Below are positions 1 through 8,287 of a stretch of DNA of 49,341 nucleotides, one piece after another. The notes beneath the pieces were generated by a model. That model was not told the origin of the DNA. It saw nothing but the letters and a program-made list of their open reading frames with translations, and searched no databases. Made by a program: the position numbers and the translations under genes. Where the stretch lies: assembly GCA_021805865.1 (NCBI GenBank), contig JAJZDX010000033.1:1-49341 (forward strand). The letters run 5' to 3'. This DNA comes from Pseudomonadota bacterium. Lineage in GTDB: Bacteria; Pseudomonadota; Gammaproteobacteria; Steroidobacterales; Steroidobacteraceae. Within the stretch, counting starts at the first letter, position 1. Each line of letters opens with the position of its first letter.

Positions 1-602
1 CGCATGGCCCGCACGTGCGCCCGCGCGGCGATGCGCGCCGATTCGCGCATCAGCCCGATTTCCGCACGGGACTTATGGAGCCTCAGCTCGTGCAGCACGT
101 GATCGAGCGCCACGATCTCCTGGGGCGGGTGCCGGCCGTTTCTCGCCTGGGTGCGCAGGCCGTTCACCCACCCGACCACCCGCTGGTCGAACTCGGGATA
201 GAAGCCCATGGCATAGAAGACCTTGGCGCGGTTTTCCATCAGCCCGGGGAGAATCTCATCCATGTCGGTGATCGGGAAGGCGTCGTGCGCGCCATGGATG
301 CGCCGCGCGCCCGCGGGACCCGCGCGTCGCCCGTCCCACGTCTCGCGCGCCGGAGCGCGGTCGCGGACGAAGAGGATGTACTCCGCCTGCTCCCGGCCGG
401 GCACCAGCACCGCGACCGACTCCGGCTCGCCGAACCCGGTGAGGTAGTGAAAATCACTATCCTGACGATAGGCGTACTCGACGTCGTTGTTGCGGTGCCG
501 CACCGGCGCGGCGGGCACGATGGCAATGGCATCCCGGCCCATCAGGCGCATCAGCGCACCTCGACGGCGGGAGAACTCGTCACGGGAACTGCTGGATTTC
601 AA
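1..602 (-). CDS. pepP: Xaa-Pro aminopeptidase PepP, N-terminal part (cut by window edge)
   Basis: Proline aminopeptidase that releases an N-terminal residue preceding proline; cytosolic, metal-dependent. The first ~200 residues are visible: after a short lead the product reads RDEFSRRRGALM, then VEYAYRQDSDFHYLTGFGEP, the hallmark of the aminopeptidase P N-terminal domain (compare EYPYRQNSDFWYFTGFNEP in E. coli PepP). The metal-binding pita-bread domain lies beyond base 1. The start is inferred as TTG at 602, because the frame is open there, the TTG overlaps the ygfB stop as TTGA, and an AGGAG lies about 10 nt upstream. An internal ATG would lose the conserved RRR segment. The TTGA overlap implies translational coupling with ygfB, the usual partner of pepP in gammaproteobacteria. 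Family is certain; start is moderately certain. Confidence 0.9.
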   Translation of the reverse strand, partial: MKSSSSRDEFSRRRGALMRLMGRDAIAIVPAAPVRHRNNDVEYAYRQDSDFHYLTGFGEPESVAVLVPGREQAEYILFVRDRAPARETWDGRRAGPAGARRIHGAHDAFPITDMDEILPGLMENRAKVFYAMGFYPEFDQRVVGWVNGLRTQARNGRHPPQEIVALDHVLHELRLHKSRAEIGLMRESARIAARAHVRAM

Positions 603-1165
603 TGGAAGGATACTCCTGCGCAAGGCGCGGCGGACTGGCGCAGGGGCGCCAACTCCTCGAACACCACCTGCACACCCACGCGCACGAATTCCACGAGCTC
701 CGCGTAGGCGGCTTCATTCGCCTCCTCGCCCTGCTCGGGGTCGACGGCTGCGCGGCTGATCGCCATGATGTCGGTCACGACCGCCCCGACATCTCCCGGC
801 AGGTCGAGGACATCCTGTGTCGCACCCGCGCCGGAGCCGAGGCCGTAGAGAAATCCCTGACACCACGTGACCAGCGCCCCGGTACGCTCATCGAGCGAGC
901 GGACATCCTCGGGAAGCAAGGGCTGGAACGTCATGTCCGGCGCCGCAAGCGCTCCCGCGGTCGACTCGTACAGTGCCTCGAGCGCGGTCATCGCAAGCGG
1001 CTGCGCCTGACCATCGGGCAGAATGTCGAGCAGCCAGTCCTCGAAGCGGTAGCCTGCCGCCACGCACAGGCACCCGGCCAGCGTCCCGTGGGCCTCGGCG
1101 GCGTCGGTCAACGAGCGCTCACCGGCCAGAACGCGCTGAATCTCCGCGTAGTTCGCCTGGATCAT
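599..1165 (-). CDS. ygfB: YgfB/UPF0149 (YecA-like) family protein
   Basis: 188-residue protein of the UPF0149 family. The motifs AEAHGTLAGCLCVA near the N-terminus and FLYGLGSG around residues 105-112, with an acidic all-helical C-terminal half, are typical. The molecular role is poorly defined in general; in Pseudomonas a homologue affects beta-lactam resistance by restraining AmpG/AmpDh3-related expression, which is family knowledge not visible here. It is the first gene of the leftward ygfB-pepP unit. A CATAAT hexamer (1174-1179) sits 8 nt before the ATG and no Shine-Dalgarno is apparent, so the transcript may be leaderless. The rightward zapA cluster diverges from it, as in Pseudomonas. 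Confidence 0.9.
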   Translation of the reverse strand: MIQANYAEIQRVLAGERSLTDAAEAHGTLAGCLCVAAGYRFEDWLLDILPDGQAQPLAMTALEALYESTAGALAAPDMTFQPLLPEDVRSLDERTGALVTWCQGFLYGLGSGAGATQDVLDLPGDVGAVVTDIMAISRAAVDPEQGEEANEAAYAELVEFVRVGVQVVFEELAPLRQSAAPCAGVSFH

Positions 1166-1173
1166 GCCACCCC

Positions 1174-1225
1174 ATTATGCCCCAACCGACTGTGATTGAC
1201 CCCACGGAGAGCACGGCACTATAGT
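1174..1225. promoter_or_regulatory. Divergent -10 elements between ygfB and the zapA cluster
   Basis: On the minus strand CATAAT (1174-1179) lies 8 nt from the ygfB ATG. On the plus strand TATAGT (1220-1225) lies 9 nt from the ATG at 1235. Neither start has a recognisable Shine-Dalgarno. The hexamers are visible; promoter use is inferred. Confidence 0.5.
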
Positions 1226-1234
1226 CGCACCCGC

Positions 1235-1465
1235 ATGAGCGACACGGCAAAGTCACCACTCGATAGCGAGATCTCGCGCCTCACCCGGCGTATCGATGAG
1301 CTGCTCGTCTCGATGGAACAGCTGCGAGAGGAAAATCGGGCGCTCAAGCAGCGTCATGAATCGCTCACCAGCGAGCGGGCCTCGCTCCTGCAGAAGAACG
1401 AACAAGTGCGCGCCCGCGTGGAAGCGATGATCGGCCGGCTCAAGGCTTTGGAGCACGGCGCGTGA
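1235..1465 (+). CDS. TIGR02449/ZapB-like small coiled-coil protein
   Basis: 76-residue protein starting MSDTAKSPLDSEISRLTRR. Nearly the whole chain is a heptad-rich, charged coiled coil (ISRLTRRIDELLVSMEQLRE and on to the end), the size and pattern of the TIGR02449 family that sits directly upstream of zapA in many gammaproteobacteria and is thought to be a ZapB-like division factor. The ATG at 1235 was chosen over an in-frame extension to 1196 because the extra residues (MTPRRARHYSRTR) are not coiled coil and the TATAGT box ends 9 nt before this ATG. Its stop overlaps the zapA start (GTGA). Role in Z-ring assembly is inferred from context. Confidence 0.85.
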   Translation: MSDTAKSPLDSEISRLTRRIDELLVSMEQLREENRALKQRHESLTSERASLLQKNEQVRARVEAMIGRLKALEHGA

Positions 1466-1776
1466 GCCAGGACCCGGCCCGTGTCAGCGTGCGCATCCTG
1501 GACAGGGATTACGTGGTCGCCTGCCCGCATGAGGAGCGCCCGGCGCTGCTCGATGCGGCGGAATACCTGAACAGCCGCATGCGGGAGGTCCGCGACAGCG
1601 GCAAGGTCGTGGGCCTCGACCGCGTCGCCGTCATGGTCGCGCTCAATATGGCAAACGAGCTGCTGCAGCTGCGCGGCGGCGACACGCGGGCCGCGATCGA
1701 AGCGGGCGACAAGCTGCGTGCGCTGCGCGAGCGGATCGAGACCGCTCTCGGGCACAGCCAACCGCTCGAGCTGTGA
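1462..1776 (+). CDS. zapA: Cell division protein ZapA
   Basis: 104 residues, the usual ZapA length. The N-terminal FtsZ-binding globular part reads VSVRILDRDYVVACPHEERPALLDAAEYLNSRM and is followed by the dimer/tetramer helix (VAVMVALNMANELLQLR). ZapA cross-links FtsZ filaments at mid-cell. The GTG start overlaps the TGA of the preceding coiled-coil gene by four bases, so the two are coupled and probably act together. The 6S RNA gene follows directly, the conserved zapA-ssrS-ygfA order of proteobacteria. Confidence is high. Confidence 0.93.
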   Translation: MSQDPARVSVRILDRDYVVACPHEERPALLDAAEYLNSRMREVRDSGKVVGLDRVAVMVALNMANELLQLRGGDTRAAIEAGDKLRALRERIETALGHSQPLEL

Positions 1777-1840
1777 CTCGAGCGCTCAGGCCGCCGGCAA
1801 GACCCCTGCGCCCGTCTCACCATTGGTGTACAGTGATCCC

Positions 1841-2033
1841 GGCGTCACCTGCGGTGTTCGACACGCGTGCCGGGTTACCTCGGACCCTAATTGAAACACC
1901 CACGGGACTTCTGGGCTTGTGGACAGCGCTGTGCAAGTCCGCCTCGAGCGGAAAGCCTTACCTGTCGCAGTCCGTCCCACTTGTTGCTCTGGTTCGAGAG
2001 CAACGGCTCGCACCGGCACAGGCGGGTGACGCC
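1841..2033 (+). ncRNA. ssrS: 6S RNA
   Basis: Lies in the conserved slot between zapA and ygfA. The ends form a closing stem, GGCGTCACCTGC (1841-1852) with GCGGGTGACGCC (2022-2033), giving a 193-nt RNA. Inside, the segment around 1899-1960 (ACGGGACTTCTGGGCTTGTG, then GAAAGCCTTACCTGTCGCAG) resembles the central bubble and flanking stems of Pseudomonas 6S RNA. A tACAGT-type -10 lies near 1829-1834, 6-7 nt before the predicted 5' end. 6S RNA binds housekeeping RNA polymerase and represses it in stationary phase. Ends are estimated from pairing. Confidence 0.88.
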
Positions 2034-2637
2034 TCCTGAGTCCAGCCTGGAGCACGCCCGCACATCGTTGCGGGCGTCCATCCGCCGGCTGCGCCGGAGC
2101 GTCTCGCCTGCCGAGCGCGCGCGCGCGGCCCGCAGCGTCGCAACAATTGCCGACCACGAATTGCGCCTGCATCGCGGCACTCGCGTGGCGCTCTACGCTT
2201 CCATGCCGGAAGAGCTCGATACCACCGAGGTAATCGGCCTGGCGCTGCGTCGCGGCTGCCGCGTGTATCTGCCGCGGATTCATGGTCATCGCCTCGCACG
2301 CGCCATGCATTTCGCTGAGAGCGGGGAGCGGCAGCGCTTCAATCGCTTCGGCATCCCCGAGCCTCACGGCGCGCAAGGCTTGAGCGCCCGATCCTTGGAC
2401 ATCGTGTTCGTGCCGCTGGTCGGTTTCGACCGGCATGGCGCTCGTCTCGGCATGGGAGGCGGCTATTACGATCGCGCGCTCGCATTCCGGCGCACGCGGA
2501 CCGTGTGGCGGGTGCCATTGCTCGTCGGGCTTGGCTACGCGTTGCAAGAAGTGGAGCGAATCGCCCCGGCCGCGCACGATGTACCGCTAGATCTGGTGAT
2601 CACCGAGCGAGGCGTGATCCACTGCACGCGCTCATGA
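2026..2637 (+). CDS. ygfA: 5-formyltetrahydrofolate cyclo-ligase
   Basis: Converts 5-formyl-THF to 5,10-methenyl-THF with ATP. The family signature is clear: DIVFVPLVGFDRHGARLGMGGGYYDR holds the GMGGGYYDR active-site loop, and RVALYASMPEELDT and VYLPRI match the N-terminal fold. The start is uncertain. GTG at 2026 gives 203 residues but lies inside the 3' strand of the 6S RNA; TTG at 2068 gives a 189-residue protein closer to E. coli YgfA. No convincing Shine-Dalgarno supports either. The gene is probably expressed in part by read-through from ssrS, as in E. coli. Downstream, GCGAAGCATTGCTTCGC (2678-2694) could fold but has no T-run. Confidence 0.9.
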   Translation: MTPPESSLEHARTSLRASIRRLRRSVSPAERARAARSVATIADHELRLHRGTRVALYASMPEELDTTEVIGLALRRGCRVYLPRIHGHRLARAMHFAESGERQRFNRFGIPEPHGAQGLSARSLDIVFVPLVGFDRHGARLGMGGGYYDRALAFRRTRTVWRVPLLVGLGYALQEVERIAPAAHDVPLDLVITERGVIHCTRS

Positions 2638-2812
2638 GCGGCGGCGAGTAGACGCGCGGGCGGGGCGGTGCCTTTCAGCGAAGCATTGCTTCGCCGAGCG
2701 GATGCTCCGGGGACGCGTCGCACCGCGCCGAGCGAACGGACAGCGCAGCGATCGGCCGCGCCGCGCTTCGCAATAGGACACGAAGGGGCGAGCTACCACA
2801 GACTCTCAAGAC

Positions 2813-2842
2813 TTGCTTGTATTTTTGTTTCGCATGTATATA
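2813..2842 (+). promoter_or_regulatory. Promoter of the Lys/Ala micro-gene
   Basis: TTGCTT (2813-2818), an 18-nt AT-rich spacer, then TATATA (2837-2842), within an unusually AT-rich stretch for this genome. Initiation near 2849 would give a leader of about 30 nt carrying GGAGAG before the ATG at 2881. Confidence 0.6.
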
Positions 2843-2880
2843 CTCGGCCCTCGGACTAACCCGACAACTGGAGAGCCAAC

Positions 2881-2934
2881 ATGGCGAAGGCAAAGAAGAA
2901 GGCCGCGAAGAAGAAAGCTGCGAAGAAGAAGTGA
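2881..2934 (+). CDS. 17-residue Lys/Ala-rich micro-protein
   Basis: ATG to TGA encodes [17 protein letters not shown], composed only of Met, Ala and Lys. It is preceded by a good Shine-Dalgarno (TGGAGAG, about 7 nt from the ATG) and a TTGCTT/TATATA promoter, and followed within 5 nt by an 18-bp hairpin, so it has every element of a self-contained transcription unit. The composition resembles the lysine/alanine tails of histone H1-like and HU-like nucleoid proteins, so nucleic-acid or anionic-membrane binding is a reasonable guess; no function is shown. It is too short for ordinary gene callers. An alternative is that the ORF is a leader for rpiA or a marker within a small RNA. Confidence 0.6.
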   Translation: MAKAKKKAAKKKAAKKK

Positions 2935-2938
2935 GGCC

Positions 2939-2976
2939 TTTCGCTCGGCGGCCGCCCAGGCGGCCGCCGAGTGAAA
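2939..2976 (+). terminator. 18-bp GC-rich hairpin after the micro-gene
   Basis: TTTCGCTCGGCGGCCGCC pairs with GGCGGCCGCCGAGTGAAA across a 2-nt loop, with one G-T pair. It lies 5 nt after the stop codon. There is no downstream T-tract, so it may be an mRNA 3' stabiliser or a bidirectional terminator. Confidence 0.55.
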
Positions 2977-2993
2977 CGAGTTTCGATGCCCTC

Positions 2994-3016
2994 GTGCCCG
3001 CGCAAGCGGGCACTTT
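2994..3016 (+). terminator. GCAA-loop hairpin followed by TTT
   Basis: GTGCCCGC, loop GCAA, GCGGGCAC, then TTTCGTCT. A compact 8-bp stem with a GNRA tetraloop ahead of rpiA, plausible as the second half of a tandem terminator or as part of the rpiA leader. Confidence 0.5.
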
Positions 3017-3050
3017 CGTCTCTGAAGCCCCCGCTTTCGAGGTCTGCTCT

Positions 3051-3734
3051 ATGACGCACATCCCCGCCTCTTTCCCGCAGACCGACGCGCAAGCCGGAAA
3101 ACGTCGCGTCGCCGAGGCCGCTTTGAGCCATGTCGAGCCAGGCAGCGTGCTCGGCGTGGGCACGGGATCCACGGTCGCTTTCTTGATCGAAGCGCTCGCG
3201 GCGCGGCCCGGACTGATCCGCGCAGCCGTATCGAGCTCGAACGCCACCACCGGCGCGCTGCGCGCGGCCGGCATTACCGTACTGGACCTCAATGAGGTCG
3301 AGGACCTGCCGCTTTGCATCGACGGGGCGGACGAGGCGACTCGGGCCCATCACCTGATCAAGGGCGGCGGCGGGGCGCTCACGCGCGAAAAGATTCTCGC
3401 GGCCGCGGCGAAGCGCTTCATCTGCATCGTCGATCAGAGCAAGCTCGTCGATACGCTCGGCACGTTTCCGCTGCCGATCGAAGTGATCCCCATGGCCCGC
3501 AAGCTGGTGGCGCGCACGATCGAGGCGCAGCAGGGACGCGCGCTCTGGCGCGAGGGGGTCGTCACCGACAACGGCAATCACATCCTCGACGTGCACGGCC
3601 TGTCGATCCAGGATCCCCCGTCACTCGAGCGGCGGCTCGGGCAAATCACCGGCGTGGTGACGGTAGGACTGTTCGCGGTGCGGCCGGCGGACGTGCTGCT
3701 GGTCGGGAGCCCGACGGGAACCGAAATCATCTAG
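3051..3734 (+). CDS. rpiA: Ribose-5-phosphate isomerase A
   Basis: Interconverts ribose-5-phosphate and ribulose-5-phosphate in the non-oxidative pentose phosphate pathway. 227 residues. Diagnostic motifs are [38 protein letters not shown] (catalytic Asp), [25 protein letters not shown] and [14 protein letters not shown], all collinear with E. coli RpiA. The ATG at 3051 gives the standard N-terminus; the frame stays open further upstream but that part runs through the Lys/Ala gene and hairpins. No close Shine-Dalgarno is obvious. It converges with yihY. Confidence 0.95.
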   Translation: MTHIPASFPQTDAQAGKRRVAEAALSHVEPGSVLGVGTGSTVAFLIEALAARPGLIRAAVSSSNATTGALRAAGITVLDLNEVEDLPLCIDGADEATRAHHLIKGGGGALTREKILAAAAKRFICIVDQSKLVDTLGTFPLPIEVIPMARKLVARTIEAQQGRALWREGVVTDNGNHILDVHGLSIQDPPSLERRLGQITGVVTVGLFAVRPADVLLVGSPTGTEII

Positions 3735-3895
3735 CGCGGAGCCCGGATCGTCCCCCCTGGTGCGCCTGCAGCCCTGGGGCACGCCCCTCGAGCCGGCCCC
3801 TCCCGCCCAAGGCTGTCAAAGACACCGCCTCGCCTGCGTGCCTGCGCCCCATGGTTGCGAAGCGCCTCGAGGCGGCGCGGGCCCTCAGCCGGCGC

Positions 3896-5245
3896 TCACC
3901 GGGGCAGAGCCCGCACGCGGGAGCCGCTCAGAGGCTCCCCCGGCTCCTCGGCCAAGTCGCGCAGTGTCAGATCGGCGCAGCGGGCGCGCCTGGCTTCCTC
4001 GATCGCGGCAAGCAGGCGATCGACCCCCGGTATCGGCACGGCACGGGGCACGAACAGTCCGCCGCGGCGATTGCGGGCAACATCCAGGATCTCCACCAGG
4101 GTGATACGTCCAAGGTCGCGCGCCGGCAACAGGTCGTCGTCCTCGCTGACCGCCAGCAACCCCGCTTGCTCCAGCGCCAGGACTATCTCGGACACCGCGA
4201 TGCCGGGCAGGCTCAGCTCGGCCGCGAGCCTATTGACGCTCCAGCGCCTGTCTGCGGTGAGGTAGGCCCGGCCGACGAAATACATCACGCGCAGCGCCAG
4301 CTGCTCGACCTCGACGCAGGAGAGCCTCAGCGGCTGCAACCCGACCCGCAGATAGATCGGGTTCTGGACATAGAAGGACAGGAGCGTGCCGGCGAGCAGG
4401 ATCAGCCACCCCAGGTAAGTCCACAGCAGGGCCGCCACGATCAGCGCGAAGCTCGCATAGACGATCGCCAGCCGCGTGGAATGCTCGACGAAGGCCGTGA
4501 ACATCTTCCCGACCGCGGCCCACAGGATGCCGGCCACGACCGCGCCGATGAGCGCCGGCCGCCAGCGCACGCGCGTGTTCGGCAAGAGCAGATAAATCCC
4601 CGCGAAGAAAACGATCACCATGGCATAGGGGGCGAGCTTGACACCCGTCGCGGTCAGCATGTCGAGCAACGGCAAGTGGCGCATGTCGCGAAACGGCGCA
4701 CTGTCGATTGCCCGGCGCGATACGCCGATGAACAGGACCAGGATCACGGGGCCGGCCACCACGAGGGTGAGGTAATGGATGACCCGGCGCGCGAGGCTGC
4801 GCGGCTGTTGCACGCGCCAGAGGAAATTGAAGCTGTCCTCCACCTTCTTGATCATGGTCACCAGGGTCCAGGCGAGCAGCGCAAGACCGACCGTACCGAC
4901 CACCCCGCCGCTGATGCGGTTGACGACCCGCATCACGTGGGACGTCAACTTGGCGGCGTTCGCCGGGCCGAGCGCGCTGAAGAACTGGTAGACCACCAGC
5001 TCGACATCGCCGCTCGCTCCGAAGAGCCTGAGGATGGCGAAGCTGAATGCGGCCAGAGGGATGAGCGTCAACAGCGTCGTGTAAACGAGACCCATCGCCC
5101 GAAAATTGATCTCGCCGCGCATCAGGTCGCGCACGACCGCATAGAGGTAGCTCAGGCCGCGGATCAGCCGCGCCGACACGCCCGGCCCGCTGGAGGCGGG
5201 GCCGAAAAACCAGCCGTCGAGAAATGCCCAGATCCGTGCCCACAT
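3896..5245 (-). CDS. yihY: YihY/BrkB family inner-membrane protein
   Basis: 449-residue polytopic membrane protein of the YihY/virulence factor BrkB family (once mis-annotated as RNase BN). The N-terminal two thirds hold about six membrane segments, e.g. MGLVYTTLLTLIPLAAFSFA, VVAGPVILVLFIGVS, YAMVIVFFAGIYLLL, LIVAALLWTYLGWLILLAGT. The signature SLLTLIPLAAFSFAI-like region and WTLVTMIKKVEDSFNFLWRV match the family. The C-terminal ~150 residues are soluble, with a winged-helix-like stretch (WSVNRLAAELSLPGIAVSEIVLALEQAGLL) common in the longer proteobacterial forms. Function is not established. It converges on rpiA and is followed upstream by a 238-bp gap and djlA in the same direction. Confidence 0.88.
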   Translation of the reverse strand: MWARIWAFLDGWFFGPASSGPGVSARLIRGLSYLYAVVRDLMRGEINFRAMGLVYTTLLTLIPLAAFSFAILRLFGASGDVELVVYQFFSALGPANAAKLTSHVMRVVNRISGGVVGTVGLALLAWTLVTMIKKVEDSFNFLWRVQQPRSLARRVIHYLTLVVAGPVILVLFIGVSRRAIDSAPFRDMRHLPLLDMLTATGVKLAPYAMVIVFFAGIYLLLPNTRVRWRPALIGAVVAGILWAAVGKMFTAFVEHSTRLAIVYASFALIVAALLWTYLGWLILLAGTLLSFYVQNPIYLRVGLQPLRLSCVEVEQLALRVMYFVGRAYLTADRRWSVNRLAAELSLPGIAVSEIVLALEQAGLLAVSEDDDLLPARDLGRITLVEILDVARNRRGGLFVPRAVPIPGVDRLLAAIEEARRARCADLTLRDLAEEPGEPLSGSRVRALPR

Positions 5246-5336
5246 GGATTCGGGAGATTAAGCGCCACGCACACGTCTGTCACCCGGCTCTACTCCATGG
5301 GCGCAAGACCCTGCACACTGACCGCCGTTTCAGGCT

Positions 5337-5402
5337 ATGCAGAGGCCCTCTTGCGGTGCGAAGCGCCTCTGCATATACGGGGCAGGCGTCCCCGCCTGCC
5401 CC
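5337..5402 (-). terminator. Two adjacent hairpins between djlA and yihY
   Basis: ATGCAGAGGC (5337-5346) pairs with GCCTCTGCAT (5365-5374) over an 18-nt loop. GGGGCAGGCG (5379-5388) pairs with CGCCTGCCCC (5393-5402) over TCCC. Together they fill the djlA-yihY gap and probably end djlA transcription, though neither has a T-run. Confidence 0.45.
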
Positions 5403-5483
5403 ATTGGTGCTGCGCGCGGCGCATGGGAAGCGAGGCCCATCGCCCGCCGTTCACCGCCACTGGCGCCGTGCGCCAGATAAAGC

Positions 5484-6278
5484 TCAAGGCATTCCGCGGC
5501 GAGCGCGAATCAGCTCATAGGCCTCGATGATCTGCTGGGTGCGCTGCTTGGCGTGCTCGAGCATCGATTCCGGCAGACCATTGGCCTTGAGTTTGTCGGG
5601 GTGATGTCGGCTCAGCTGCCTGCGGTACGCCTTGACGATGTCCCGATCGCTGTCCGCGGTGCTCACTCCGAGCACCTGGTATGCCTGCTCGAGGTCCGCC
5701 CCACTGTGCTCCGGCGCCTCGCGGGCGTAGCCGCCGGCGCGGATCCAAAGCGCCGCCTCGATCTGCGCCAGCTCGAAGGGTGAGAGGCCGAGCCGGGCCG
5801 CGATGCGGTTGAGCAGCGGTCTGACGGGTCCATCGAGATTGTTGCCGCCGATTGCGGCGCGTACCTGCAATTCGATGAACACGCGCTTCAGGTCCGGCCG
5901 CCCGGTGCAGGCGCGGCGCAGCTCCGAGAGCTCCGTATCCAGGTCAAATGCCGGCTGCTTGCCTTCGGTGAAGCATTGAATCGCCGCGTGCACCTGCGCG
6001 GGCGTGAGGCGCAGCTGCGCCATGACGGAGCGGGCGGCTGCGATCTCCTGCTCGGACACCCGACCGTCGGCCTTGGCGAGGTAGCCCATCACGCGAAAGG
6101 TCGCGCGAAAGAAAAGCTCGCCGAGGGCGGTGGCATTGCCGGCAGATCCTCCGGTGCCTCGCCGCTCGGCGTACGTGTCGAACTGGTGTCCGAGAATCAC
6201 GCCGAGCGCCGCCCCGATCGGCCCGAATCCCAGGAGCAGACCGAGCGCTCCGCCGGCGAGCTTACCGGTATATCTCAT
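5484..6278 (-). CDS. djlA: DjlA-type membrane-anchored J-domain co-chaperone
   Basis: 264 residues. The N-terminus [34 protein letters not shown] is the single glycine-rich membrane anchor of DjlA. A TerB-like helical domain follows ([19 protein letters not shown]), and a C-terminal J domain starts near residue 195 ([32 protein letters not shown]) with the essential HPD tripeptide intact. DjlA stimulates DnaK ATPase at the inner membrane and links to capsule/envelope stress signalling in E. coli. It diverges from purC with about 60 bp between start codons. Confidence 0.93.
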   Translation of the reverse strand: MRYTGKLAGGALGLLLGFGPIGAALGVILGHQFDTYAERRGTGGSAGNATALGELFFRATFRVMGYLAKADGRVSEQEIAAARSVMAQLRLTPAQVHAAIQCFTEGKQPAFDLDTELSELRRACTGRPDLKRVFIELQVRAAIGGNNLDGPVRPLLNRIAARLGLSPFELAQIEAALWIRAGGYAREAPEHSGADLEQAYQVLGVSTADSDRDIVKAYRRQLSRHHPDKLKANGLPESMLEHAKQRTQQIIEAYELIRARRGMP

Positions 6279-6324
6279 GGCTTAAGCAGATGCTCCCGGG
6301 GTGCGGACGTGGCGCTCATGCAGT

Positions 6325-6330
6325 TATAGT
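6325..6330 (+). promoter_or_regulatory. -10 element of purC
   Basis: TATAGT ends 7 nt before the purC ATG, so transcription would begin at or next to the start codon. No Shine-Dalgarno is present in between. Confidence 0.55.
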
Positions 6331-6337
6331 AGCAAGC

Positions 6338-7225
6338 ATGGACGCACAGGCCGTTTATCGCACTTCCCTGCGGGGACTCGAGAAGATCCACGAAGGCAAG
6401 GTGCGCGACATCTACGCGGCGGGGCCGGACGCGATGCTCATCGTGACCACCGACCGGCTGTCCGCCTTCGATGTCGTGCTGCCCGACCCCATACCCGGCA
6501 AGGGCCGGGTGCTCAACCAGATCTCGCAGTTCTGGTTCGAGCGCACCCGTCACCTCGTGCCGAACCACCTGACCGGGCGGGACATCGAGAGCCTCGTCCC
6601 CGACCCCGCCGAGCGGGCCATGCTGGAGGGGCGAGCGGTCATCGTTCGACGCCTCAAGGCGCTGCCGATCGAGGCGGTGGTGCGCGGCTACCTGATCGGC
6701 TCGGGCTGGAAGGATTATCAGAACACAGGCGGCGTCTGCGGCATCCCCCTGCCGGCGGGGCTCGTCCTCGCGGAGCGTCTGCCCGCTCCGATCTTCACCC
6801 CCGCGACCAAGGCCGCAGCCGGCCAACATGACGAGAACATTCCGTTCGGCCAGGTCGAGCAGCTCATCGGGACCGCCCTGGCCGCAAAGGTGCGCAACAC
6901 GGCGATCGAGCTCTACCGGTTCGCGGCCGCCCACGCACTGTCGCGAGGAATCATCATCGCCGATACGAAGTTCGAGTTCGGCGTAGACCCTGACGGCACG
7001 CTTACCCTCATCGACGAAGTGCTTACGCCCGACTCCTCGCGCTTCTGGCCGGCCGACACCTACCGGCCCGGACTCAGTCCGCCGAGCTTCGATAAGCAGT
7101 TCGTGCGCGACTATCTTGAAACCCTCGACTGGAACAAGCGGGCGCCGGGCCCGCATCTGCCGCCCGAGATCATCGCGCACACCGCACAGAAATACCGAGA
7201 AGCGCTCACCCGGCTCACCCGCTAG
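6338..7225 (+). CDS. purC: SAICAR synthetase (phosphoribosylaminoimidazole-succinocarboxamide synthase)
   Basis: Condenses CAIR with aspartate using ATP in purine synthesis. 295 residues, the long (yeast Ade1-like) PurC form. Diagnostic segments are [69 protein letters not shown] and [15 protein letters not shown] followed by [15 protein letters not shown]. The ATG at 6338 fits the family N-terminus and lies 7 nt after TATAGT. Purine genes purE and purK sit 5.7 kb downstream in the same direction, separated by unrelated core genes. Confidence 0.96.
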   Translation: MDAQAVYRTSLRGLEKIHEGKVRDIYAAGPDAMLIVTTDRLSAFDVVLPDPIPGKGRVLNQISQFWFERTRHLVPNHLTGRDIESLVPDPAERAMLEGRAVIVRRLKALPIEAVVRGYLIGSGWKDYQNTGGVCGIPLPAGLVLAERLPAPIFTPATKAAAGQHDENIPFGQVEQLIGTALAAKVRNTAIELYRFAAAHALSRGIIIADTKFEFGVDPDGTLTLIDEVLTPDSSRFWPADTYRPGLSPPSFDKQFVRDYLETLDWNKRAPGPHLPPEIIAHTAQKYREALTRLTR

Positions 7226-7393
7226 GCACCCTGCCCAGCCCGCATGCGGGGTGGGGCGTTCGCCAGACTGTCGCACTTTCGGCGCAGGAGTGGAACCGAG
7301 TGTTCCAGCTCCGCCACCGCACGACGGAGGCGGGCCCTCGGTTTCCGCATCAGACGATTTCCCCGGCGCGGGCGGCCGCGTAAACTCCCTCGC

Positions 7394-8062
7394 ATGGCCA
7401 CCCCCTGGATCGCACCCTCCATCCTGTCCGCCGACTTCGCCCGACTGGGCGAGGAGGTCGATGCCGTCATCCGTGCCGGCGCCGACCTGGTGCACTTCGA
7501 TGTCATGGACAATCACTACGTGCCGAACCTCACCATCGGGCCTCTGGTGTGCGAGGCACTGCACCGGCACGGCATCAAGGCCCCGATCGATGCGCACCTG
7601 ATGGTTCGCCCGGTCGATCGCATCGTGCCGGATTTCGCCCGGGCAGGAGCGACGTACATCACCTTCCACCCAGAGGCGACCGAGCATATCGACCGCACCA
7701 TCGAACTCATCCGCGAGCACGGCTGTCGTCCCGGCTTGGCTTTCAATCCCGCCACACCACTCGATTACCTCGATTACACGCTCGAGAAGCTCGACCTGGT
7801 GCTCATCATGTCGGTCAACCCCGGTTTCGGGGGCCAGCGGTTCATTTCCTCGGCGCTTGGCAAGCTCGAGCAGGTGCGCCGGCGCATTCAGGCAAGCGGG
7901 CGTGATGTGCGCCTGGAAATCGATGGCGGAGTCAAGATCGACAACATCCAGGCGATCGCGCGCGCCGGGGCGGACACCTTCGTGGCGGGCTCGGCCATCT
8001 TCGGCAGCCCCGATTACGCCGCCACCATCCGCGCCATGCGCGAGCACATCGCGCGCGGATAG
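7394..8062 (+). CDS. rpe: Ribulose-phosphate 3-epimerase
   Basis: Epimerises ribulose-5-phosphate and xylulose-5-phosphate; cytosolic TIM barrel. 222 residues. Signature stretches are [37 protein letters not shown] (metal-binding and catalytic Asp/His), [31 protein letters not shown] and [12 protein letters not shown]. The ATG at 7394 follows TAAACT (7381-7386) by 7 nt with no Shine-Dalgarno, again suggesting a leaderless message. The reading frame extends to 7244 but that part is not conserved. Together with rpiA it covers both pentose-5-phosphate interconversions. Confidence 0.95.
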   Translation: MATPWIAPSILSADFARLGEEVDAVIRAGADLVHFDVMDNHYVPNLTIGPLVCEALHRHGIKAPIDAHLMVRPVDRIVPDFARAGATYITFHPEATEHIDRTIELIREHGCRPGLAFNPATPLDYLDYTLEKLDLVLIMSVNPGFGGQRFISSALGKLEQVRRRIQASGRDVRLEIDGGVKIDNIQAIARAGADTFVAGSAIFGSPDYAATIRAMREHIARG

Positions 8063-8117
8063 CCGCGCGGATAGCCATGAACGGCGAGGCCCACTCGCGG
8101 TGAGCCTCTATTCGTTT

Positions 8118-8245
8118 GGGCCGGGGGGACCAGGATTACGCCTCAGCTTTCCCTGCCCGGCGCCCCTTCGGGGCCGCGGCTTCGCCGCGCTCAATTTGCT
8201 CCAGATGAATTTTGTCGAGCCTACGGTTCTCATCCTGGCCCGGTA
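8118..8245. repeat. Palindrome-rich tRNA-end-like element between rpe and tRNA-Gln
   Basis: A ~128-bp segment bounded by CCAGGAT (8130-8136) and ATCCTGG (8232-8238), carrying GCCCCTTCGGGGC and GCGGCTTCGCCGC hairpins between. Its left edge GGGGGGACCAGGATTACG resembles the complement of the tRNA-Gln 3' end 170 bp away (GGGGGACTAGGATTCGAA). It may be a tRNA-derived intergenic repeat plus the rpe terminator. No second copy is seen in this window. Confidence 0.4.
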
Positions 8246-8255
8246 CCGAACCGCA

Positions 8256-8279
8256 AGGGCCCGCCGACCGGCGGGCCCT
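8256..8279 (-). terminator. Strong hairpin downstream of tRNA-Gln
   Basis: AGGGCCCGCCG and CGGCGGGCCCT form an 11-bp stem with a 2-nt loop, 9 nt beyond the tRNA 3' end. On the plus strand it is followed by TGCGCGTTTT, so it could also serve rpe read-through. Confidence 0.55.
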
Positions 8280-8287
8280 GCGCGTTT

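Larger units (their letters stand above)
2638..3050 (+). other. ygfA-rpiA intergenic region with micro-gene and hairpins
   Basis: 413 bases between two core genes. 2638-2800 has only a small hairpin (2678-2694) and no supported gene. 2810-2850 is an AT-rich promoter island. 2881-2934 encodes a 17-residue Lys/Ala peptide, and two strong hairpins lie at 2939-2976 and 2994-3013. Separate entries describe these. Confidence 0.7.

Noticed and set aside
3314-5530. 738-codon plus-strand ORF opposite yihY
   Set aside because: Composition is Arg/Gln/His/Asp-rich shadow text with no family signature; the minus-strand YihY is clearly real. It arises from the codon bias of a high-GC gene.
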